The notes beneath the pieces are model-generated. The model searched no databases. It was not told the origin of the DNA and saw only the letters and a list, made by a program, of their open reading frames with translations. From Burkholderiales bacterium (GTDB lineage Bacteria; Pseudomonadota; Gammaproteobacteria; Burkholderiales; Burkholderiaceae_C), in the NCBI GenBank assembly GCA_011390055.1, contig JAABTC010000002.1:1-20363 (forward strand): a stretch of 20,363 bases of DNA, given 5' to 3'. Below are positions 15,645 through 20,363 of the stretch, piece after piece. The translations under genes were made by a program, and so were the position numbers. Within the stretch, counting starts at the first letter, position 1. Each line of letters begins with the position of its first letter.

Positions 15645-16745
15645 TCAAGCGGGCTGCAGCAGCTTGCGCACCGGCGCCGGCAAGCCGAGTTTCAATGCAG
15701 TGTCGACGCTGAACCAGCGGCCCTCGGGCAACGACGCTTCCAGGCGTGCAAGTTGCGCCGGGGCAAGGGCCGCGGGCAGCACCAGCCGCCAGGGCGTGAG
15801 CGCCCAGTCGAAGTGGGTCAGGGCATGCGCGAGCGTCGGCAGCGCTTGCCCTTGGCCCGGCCAGTCGACGGCCAGCGCGCGCAGCGCATCGACCGCTTCG
15901 AATTCGGGCAGGCTCCAGAGCCCGGCCCAGACGCCCGTCGCCGGGCGCTGCACCAGCCAGACCTGTTCGCCGCCGGTTTCGTGGCGCACCAGCCAGAGCA
16001 GCGCATGGGCGCGCCGGCCGCGCGTGAGCTTGCGCGTCTTCACCGGGTAGTGTTCCGGGCGGCCTTCGGCCAGCGCGATGCAGTCGGCCTGCCACGGGCA
16101 GAGCAGGCAGGCCGGCTTGCGCGGCGTGCAGACCGTGGCGCCCAGGTCCATCAGGCCCTGGGTGTACCTCGCGATGTCGTGCAGGGGCAGCAACGCCTCG
16201 GCCTGCACCCACAACGCGCGCTCGTGGGCCGCGATGGAGAGGTCGTTGGCTTGACCGAGCACGCGGGTCAGCACCCGCTTGACGTTGCCGTCGAGGATGG
16301 CCACCCGCTCGCCGAAGCAGAAGGCGGCGATCGCCGCCGCGGTCGAACGGCCGATGCCGGGCAACCGCACCAGTTCAGCCGCACTGCGCGGAAAGCGACC
16401 GGCATGCTCGGCCACCAGCACCTGCGCGCAATGGTGCAGGTTGCGTGCGCGACGGTAGTAACCCAGGCCGCTCCAGGCCGCGAGCACGTCGTCCAGCGGC
16501 GCGGCGGCGAGCCGGGCGATGTCCGGAAACCGTGCGACGAAGGGCTCGAAGTAGGTCAGCACTGTGCTCACCTGGGTCTGCTGCAGCATCACCTCGGACA
16601 GCCAGACGCGGTACGGATCGCGGCCCTGCCAGGGCAGCGCATGCCGCCCGTGCGCGCGTTGCCAGGCGATCAGGCGCGTAGCCAAGCCCGGGTCGCCCTC
16701 CGGCACCGGCCGCGCGGGCCGGCGCGATCGCGCCGAAGCGCTCAC
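15645..16745 (-). CDS. mutY: Adenine DNA glycosylase MutY
   Basis: Removes adenine mispaired with 8-oxoguanine (the GO repair system). With GTG 16745 as residue 1: SEVMLQQTQV with catalytic E51, helix-hairpin-helix LPGIGRSTAAAI at 128-139, catalytic-site D152 in ILDGNVKR, and the 4Fe-4S cluster C206-x6-C213-x2-C216-x5-C222. The C-terminal third is the MutT-like 8-oxoG recognition domain, with HALTHFDW near its end. The length of 366 residues is slightly more than E. coli (350). The GTG overlaps the stop of the dynamin gene (GTGA). Later starts are possible: GTG 16706, or TTG 16685, which follows GGAGG by 11 bases and best matches where relatives begin. Any reading upstream of 16745 is out-of-frame dynamin sequence. 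Confidence 0.94.
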   Translation of the reverse strand: MSASARSRRPARPVPEGDPGLATRLIAWQRAHGRHALPWQGRDPYRVWLSEVMLQQTQVSTVLTYFEPFVARFPDIARLAAAPLDDVLAAWSGLGYYRRARNLHHCAQVLVAEHAGRFPRSAAELVRLPGIGRSTAAAIAAFCFGERVAILDGNVKRVLTRVLGQANDLSIAAHERALWVQAEALLPLHDIARYTQGLMDLGATVCTPRKPACLLCPWQADCIALAEGRPEHYPVKTRKLTRGRRAHALLWLVRHETGGEQVWLVQRPATGVWAGLWSLPEFEAVDALRALAVDWPGQGQALPTLAHALTHFDWALTPWRLVLPAALAPAQLARLEASLPEGRWFSVDTALKLGLPAPVRKLLQPA

Positions 16746-18814
16746 CGGGCGGCGGTGCGCGGCGCGACGAGTGCCAGGTTCGGCGGCACGGCGCGCTGGG
16801 GCGGCGGCGCGGCGGGGCCGTCGGTCGACGCGCCGCTGTCCGACGCCGCGGCTCCGGCCAGCGCGCCGGTGAGACCACGGATGCGCGTGAGCAGGTGCTG
16901 CCAGCGTGCGTCCTGCGATTCCAGGTCGCCGATGCGGTGGTCCAGATCGCCGGCAGCGGCCTGGATGCGCTCGAGGCCATCGCGCCGGCGCTTGAAGCCG
17001 CGGCGCCTTTCGCGCAGCTGTGAATCGACCTGGTTCGACGCCGCCTTGTGCCACAGCTCGACCTCGCCGCTGGCGTTCTCGAACGCCATGCGCAGCTTGG
17101 ACACCAGCATGCGCCGAAACTGCTCCATGAAGCGCGGCTCGGCCAGGCGCAGTGCCTGCGACAGGCCGAGGTACTGGACATAGCTGCGCTCGATCTGTTC
17201 GAGCTCGCGATCGCAGCGCTCGAGCGTGGGCAGCTTGGTCAAAGTGAGCGCGAATCCGTAATCACTGTTGAGCTGGCGGAACGTGGCCTGCAGCATGTCG
17301 CTGGTTTCCTGTCCGCGGGCGCGCGCCTGACGCAGCCGTTCGCGCAAGCGGGCGCACAGGCCGATGAAGGCCTTCTTGGCGCCGAGGTTGAAGAGGGTCG
17401 CCTCGACCTCGCGCTGCATGCGCACCACCTCGTCACGCAGGCCGTCGCTCGACAGGCCGACCAGCAGCTCGCGCAGCATGCGCGCATGCACCACGCGCAG
17501 CGCGGCCAGGCGCTCGGTGCAACGCTCGAACTCCTGGGCTTCGCGGTCCACACGCTCGATCATCAGGGTGACCTTGCCGGTGTTCTTGCCGCGCAGCCCG
17601 CGCAACTCGAGCATCTGCTCGGCGATCAGCCGGCGCTGGTCGCCCAGGCGCCGCACGGCCTGCAGCTCGACGGTCTGCGCGGTCTCGGCCACCAGGCGCT
17701 CGATGACCTCGCGGCGTCGGGGCAGCAACTGGGTGGCCAGCGCCTCTTCCAGCGCGGGCAGGCGGCTGGCCGCCAGCGCGCCGGGGTCGCCGTCGATGCG
17801 GCCGGCCAGCGCCTGGCGCGCCGACAGCGGGAAGACGCGCTCGCGCGGCACGTCCAGCGTGGCGGCGGTGTTGCGGCACTGCTGCTCGATCTGCCCGTCG
17901 ACCACCTCGGCGCTCAGCAGCGGGTCGGCCAGGGTGTCGATCTTGTTCAGCACGACGAAACGCGTCATCGACTGGCCGCCGAGCTGGTCACGCCAGACGG
18001 CGAGGTCGGATTTCGTGACGCCGGTGTCCGCGCCCAGGATGAACACCACCGCGTGGGCCGCGGGCAGCAAGGACAGCGTGAGTTCGGGCTCGGCACCGAT
18101 CGCGTTCAAGCCAGGGGTGTCGAGCACCACCAGGCCGCGCTTGAGCAGCGGGTGCGGGTAGTTGATGGCCGCATGGCGCCAGGCCGGCACCTCGACCAGA
18201 CCCTCGGCCAGCCGCGGCGGGTTGTCTTCGGGGGCGTCGTCGTGCCAGAAGCCGAGTGCGCGCGCGGTCTCGACGCTGACGGCCTTGGTGCGCATCACCT
18301 CGCCGAGTGCTTCGGCCAGTCGGTCGGGGGCGTCGGCCTCCAGGCGGATGCGCGTCCACAGCTCGGGCTGGCCGCGCAGTTCGGCCAGCGAGCGCGATTC
18401 CAGCCGCGTCTCGATTGGCAGCAGCGCCAGCAACGGCGTGGCGGCAGCGTCGCAGCCCAACTCCACCGGGCACATCGTGGTGCGCCCGGGCGTGGCGGGG
18501 AGCACGCGGCGGCCGGTGTCGGCAAAGAAAATCGCGTTGATCAGCTCGGACTTGCCGCGCGAAAACTCGGCCACGAAGGCCACGCAAAGCCGGTCGGAGG
18601 CCAGCCGCTCGCGCAGGCCGGCCAGGTGGGCCTGAGGCACCTCGTCGAGCAGCGCATGGTCCTTCAGGAAACGCGCCAGTTCGTCGGTCTGGCGATCGAG
18701 CCCCAGCCGCCATGCGGCCAGGGCGTCGAGTTGACCGGCGAGACTGAGTTCCATGCGGGCGGCTGCAGCGAAAAGCGTGGAGCGTGGGGGTGCCAAAGGG
18801 AGGTGCTGCGTCAT
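16742..18814 (-). CDS. Dynamin-like large GTPase
   Basis: A 690-residue protein with a dynamin-family GTPase domain: P-loop AEFSRGKS at 82-89 (alanine where the first glycine is usual), GRTTMCPVE as the switch region with the G2 threonines, DTPG at 232-235 and NKID at 290-293. About 350 mostly helical, charged residues follow (repeated R/E/L-rich segments, probable coiled coils), then a Pro/Ala-rich tail. I see no hydrophobic hairpin or membrane segment, so any membrane contact would be peripheral. The start is set at ATG 18814, with AGGGG ten bases upstream. TTG 18853 would add 13 residues with no ribosome site, and ATG 18754 has none either. It lies between mutM and mutY and overlaps mutY by four bases. 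The cellular role is unknown; bacterial relatives act in membrane remodelling or surveillance, but that is not shown for this subfamily. Confidence 0.9.
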   Translation of the reverse strand: MTQHLPLAPPRSTLFAAAARMELSLAGQLDALAAWRLGLDRQTDELARFLKDHALLDEVPQAHLAGLRERLASDRLCVAFVAEFSRGKSELINAIFFADTGRRVLPATPGRTTMCPVELGCDAAATPLLALLPIETRLESRSLAELRGQPELWTRIRLEADAPDRLAEALGEVMRTKAVSVETARALGFWHDDAPEDNPPRLAEGLVEVPAWRHAAINYPHPLLKRGLVVLDTPGLNAIGAEPELTLSLLPAAHAVVFILGADTGVTKSDLAVWRDQLGGQSMTRFVVLNKIDTLADPLLSAEVVDGQIEQQCRNTAATLDVPRERVFPLSARQALAGRIDGDPGALAASRLPALEEALATQLLPRRREVIERLVAETAQTVELQAVRRLGDQRRLIAEQMLELRGLRGKNTGKVTLMIERVDREAQEFERCTERLAALRVVHARMLRELLVGLSSDGLRDEVVRMQREVEATLFNLGAKKAFIGLCARLRERLRQARARGQETSDMLQATFRQLNSDYGFALTLTKLPTLERCDRELEQIERSYVQYLGLSQALRLAEPRFMEQFRRMLVSKLRMAFENASGEVELWHKAASNQVDSQLRERRRGFKRRRDGLERIQAAAGDLDHRIGDLESQDARWQHLLTRIRGLTGALAGAAASDSGASTDGPAAPPPQRAVPPNLALVAPRTAAR

Positions 18815-18866
18815 CCTAGCGCAGCCCCCTGCGCTGCGCGGGGCGCGATACAACTCTTGACAGCGC

Positions 18867-18885
18867 CTGCACGCAGGCCGTGCAG
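18867..18885 (-). terminator. Hairpin between mutM and the dynamin-like gene
   Basis: Perfect 7-bp stem CTGCACG/CGTGCAG with a five-base loop, 22 bases after the mutM stop and within the 93-bp gap to the dynamin gene. No T-run follows on the - strand, so it may be an attenuator, processing site or weak terminator rather than a full one. Confidence 0.35.
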
Positions 18886-18907
18886 CAAGTCGCGGAAAGC
18901 GTTGCGT

Positions 18908-19756
18908 TCAGCGCTTCTGGCAGCCCGGGCAGAAGAACGTCGAACGCTGCCCTTGCACGATGCGGCGGACCGTGCCGGTGCAGCGCGTGCACGCCAGGCC
19001 GGCGCGGCCGTAGACGCGCGCGACGCTCTGGTACGCACCGGCAGCGCCATGCGCATCGCGGAAATCGCGCAGCGTGGAACCGCCGGCCTCCAATGCGCGC
19101 GACAAGGTGGCGCGCAGGGCCGCCAGCAGGCGCTCGCTGCGCGGACGCGACAGCCGGTCGCAGCGGGTGCGCGGATCGATCGCGGCTTCGAACAGGGCTT
19201 CGCAGGCGTAGATGTTGCCCGCGCCGACCACGATGTCGCCGGCCAGCAACGCCGTCTTGACCGCCGTCCGGCGCGCACGCAGGGCCGCATGGAAGTGCGC
19301 CGGCGTCAGCGCCGCGTCGAACGGCTCGGCGCCCAGCCGCGCCAGCAGCGTCGAGGCGGGTGCGGCGTCGAGGCCCGGCGACCACACCACCGCGCCGAAG
19401 CGGCGCGGGTCGGTCAGGCGCAGCAACCCCTGCGTGGTCTGCAGGTCGAAGTGGTCGTGGCGGCCGGCGGGTGGGGCCGTATCGCCCTGCGTGAAGGCCA
19501 GCGAGCCCGACATGCCCAGGTGCAACAACAGTCCGCCGCCGGGGTGTTGCGACGACGCCGAAGCGTCGGACAACGGCAGCCACAGGTACTTGCCGCGTCG
19601 GGTGACCAGGCCGGCGCACCGGCCAACCAGGCTCTCCGGGGCGCAGCCCAGCGGCCAGCGCAGCGGCGCGCCGAGCCGCAGCGACACCACGCGCGCACCG
19701 ACGATGCGGTCGGCGAAGCTGCGGCGCGTGACTTCCACCTCGGGCAATTCGGGCAT
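18908..19756 (-). CDS. mutM: Formamidopyrimidine-DNA glycosylase MutM (Fpg)
   Basis: Bifunctional glycosylase/AP lyase that excises 8-oxoguanine and formamidopyrimidines. The 282 residues compare with 269 in E. coli; the extra length is mainly a Ser/Gly-rich loop after KYLWLPL. The start ATG 19756 gives MPELPEVEV, with the catalytic N-terminal proline P2 and E3. Other landmarks: the conserved lysine K56 in RRGKYLW, the H2TH region with GAGNIYACEALF, and a C-terminal zinc finger C-x2-C-x16-C-x2-C (from CTRC to CPGC) ending five residues later. An upstream extension of the frame is open but would bury P2 and must be wrong. There is no Shine-Dalgarno before the ATG. It is first in the mutM, dynamin, mutY direction and diverges from a TPR gene. 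Confidence 0.97.
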   Translation of the reverse strand: MPELPEVEVTRRSFADRIVGARVVSLRLGAPLRWPLGCAPESLVGRCAGLVTRRGKYLWLPLSDASASSQHPGGGLLLHLGMSGSLAFTQGDTAPPAGRHDHFDLQTTQGLLRLTDPRRFGAVVWSPGLDAAPASTLLARLGAEPFDAALTPAHFHAALRARRTAVKTALLAGDIVVGAGNIYACEALFEAAIDPRTRCDRLSRPRSERLLAALRATLSRALEAGGSTLRDFRDAHGAAGAYQSVARVYGRAGLACTRCTGTVRRIVQGQRSTFFCPGCQKR

Positions 19757-19761
19757 GCACG

Positions 19762-19767
19762 ATGATA
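19762..19767 (-). promoter_or_regulatory. -10-like hexamer for mutM
   Basis: TATCAT on the - strand (five of six to consensus) ends five bases before the mutM ATG. A start seven bases downstream would coincide with the start codon, so the message could be leaderless. No -35 was recognised. Confidence 0.3.
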
Positions 19768-19815
19768 GGAGCGGCCGACGGAACGCCACGCCGCGCAGCG
19801 ACTCCGACGGACTTC

Positions 19816-19821
19816 TAGAAT
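19816..19821 (+). promoter_or_regulatory. -10-like hexamer for the TPR-type gene
   Basis: TAGAAT matches consensus at five of six positions. It would place a transcript start near 19828, about 17 bases before the ATG at 19845. No convincing -35 at normal spacing. It overlaps a TTCTAGAA palindrome (19813-19820) that may be chance. Confidence 0.3.
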
Positions 19822-19834
19822 GGTCCGAACCGCC

Positions 19835-19840
19835 GAGGAG
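19835..19840 (+). promoter_or_regulatory. Ribosome binding site of the TPR-type gene
   Basis: GAGGAG four bases before ATG 19845. It selects this frame over the competing ATG at 19820 in another frame, which has no ribosome site. Confidence 0.65.
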
Positions 19841-19844
19841 GCCG

Positions 19845-20363
19845 ATGCCGTTTCCTGCTCCACCCCGTCGCGCCTTCCGTCGGCGATCGCCCCGCCTCGT
19901 CGCCCTGCTTGCGGCGTTGGGCACCGCGCTGGCGTCGGCCCAAGGCGTGCCCCCCGGGAGCCCGGCCGCGGCGGCGGCGCCGGCGTCCAAGACCAGCCCG
20001 CCCTCCGAACGGTCGGCGCTCGATGCGGCGCTGTTCTACCAGTTGCTGATCGGTGAGCTGGAGTTGAGCGGCGGGCAACCCGGCAACGCGTACGCTGTGC
20101 TGCTCGACGCCGCGCGTCGCACGCGCGAGGAGGCGCTGTTCAAACGCAGCGTCGACGTCGCGCTGCAGGCGCGCGCGGGCGAGCAGGCCCTGGCGGCGGC
20201 GCGCGCCTGGCGACAGACCTTGCCGCAGTCGCTCGACGCCCTGCGCTACGAGTTGCAGCTGTTGACGGCCTTGAACCGCAGCGCCGAAGCCGCCGAGCCG
20301 CTCAAGCTGTTGCTGGCGCGAACGCCCGAGGCCGAGCGCGGCGCACTGATTGCAACCCTGCCG
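19845..20363 (+). CDS. Exported TPR-type repeat protein, 3'-truncated by the window edge
   Basis: An open frame of 173 codons from ATG 19845 to the last base of the window, with no stop. An Arg-rich start (R8-R17) leads into a hydrophobic stretch LVALLAALGTALA and a signal peptidase site ASA-Q after residue 32, so the product is probably periplasmic or lipid-facing. A Pro/Ala linker follows to about residue 55. Then helical repeats with a TPR-like pattern: ALFYQLLIGELELSGGQPGNAYAVLLDAARR, EEALFKRSVDVALQARAGEQALAAARAWR and ALRYELQLLTALNRSAEAAEPLKLLLAR. It resembles the tetratricopeptide-repeat protein found beside mutM and upstream of lolB in Burkholderiales (recalled, not searched). The function is unknown; TPRs mediate protein contacts. 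It diverges from mutM across 88 bp. Confidence 0.82.
   Translation, partial: MPFPAPPRRAFRRRSPRLVALLAALGTALASAQGVPPGSPAAAAAPASKTSPPSERSALDAALFYQLLIGELELSGGQPGNAYAVLLDAARRTREEALFKRSVDVALQARAGEQALAAARAWRQTLPQSLDALRYELQLLTALNRSAEAAEPLKLLLARTPEAERGALIATLP

Noticed and set aside
18765..18805. - strand sequence near the dynamin start that resembles the CCCCCACGCTC part of the intergenic repeat
   Set aside because: Only about 11 bases match, it lies inside the coding sequence, and the hairpin core is absent.
17048..19765. Open frame of 905 codons on the + strand, antisense to the dynamin-like gene and mutM
   Set aside because: It runs through two recognised genes and the gap between them without a sensible protein pattern (Gln/Gly/Ala/Arg-rich), so it is a GC artefact.
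19820..20056. Short open frame from ATG 19820 on the + strand
   Set aside because: It lies in a different frame from the exported TPR-type protein, has no ribosome site, and its product lacks the signal peptide and helical repeats seen in the frame starting at 19845.
1..20363. CRISPR array, insertion sequence, prophage, defence island, tRNA or rRNA
   Set aside because: No regularly spaced repeats, transposase or integrase, terminal inverted repeats, or RNA gene landmarks were seen; gene content is conserved chromosomal.

Overview
The window is about 70 % GC and carries ten protein-coding genes, two of them cut by the window edges. Protein sequences (HrcA, RapZ, FumC, the MutY/dynamin/MutM trio, the TPR protein beside mutM), strong G/C preference at third codon positions and GC-rich intergenic repeats all suggest a betaproteobacterium of the order Burkholderiales, perhaps the Rubrivivax/Leptothrix/Comamonadaceae side. 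This placement comes from recognising families by eye, not from a search.

Layout. 1-8123 (+) is the bulk of a giant cyclic beta-1,2-glucan synthase (NdvB type) whose first ~150 codons lie outside the window. 8225-8803 (+) is a di-iron ferritin-like protein. It converges on fumC (8899-10275, -), with a GC-rich repeat/hairpin between them. A second, inverted copy of that repeat follows hrcA (10421-11449, -). hrcA diverges from a tightly packed + strand operon: nadK (11497-12375), recN (12375-14075), rapZ (14086-15009) and a Lon-N-domain protein (15006-15629), with overlapping or nearly abutting ends. The operon converges, with only 15 bp between stops, on a - strand cluster read as mutM (19756-18908), a dynamin-like GTPase (18814-16742) and mutY (16745-15645). 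The last gene, 19845-20363 (+), diverges from mutM and encodes an exported TPR-type protein that runs off the window.

Themes. MutM and MutY are the two glycosylases of the 8-oxoguanine (GO) repair pathway, here on either side of a dynamin-like GTPase. RecN (double-strand-break repair), NAD kinase (NADPH supply), FumC (the class of fumarase without an Fe-S cluster) and a ferritin-like protein fit the same oxidative-stress/genome-integrity theme, although that link is inference. NdvB makes periplasmic glucan and the TPR protein is exported; these concern the envelope.

There is no CRISPR array, IS element, prophage, tRNA or rRNA that I can see, and no gene-free stretch over 300 bp (the longest is 145 bp). 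Most of the window is conserved chromosomal housekeeping sequence. The points most worth a second look are the paired 75-bp repeats placed directly after stop codons, the mutM/dynamin/mutY arrangement, and the compact hrcA/nadK divergent region in which nadK may be leaderless.
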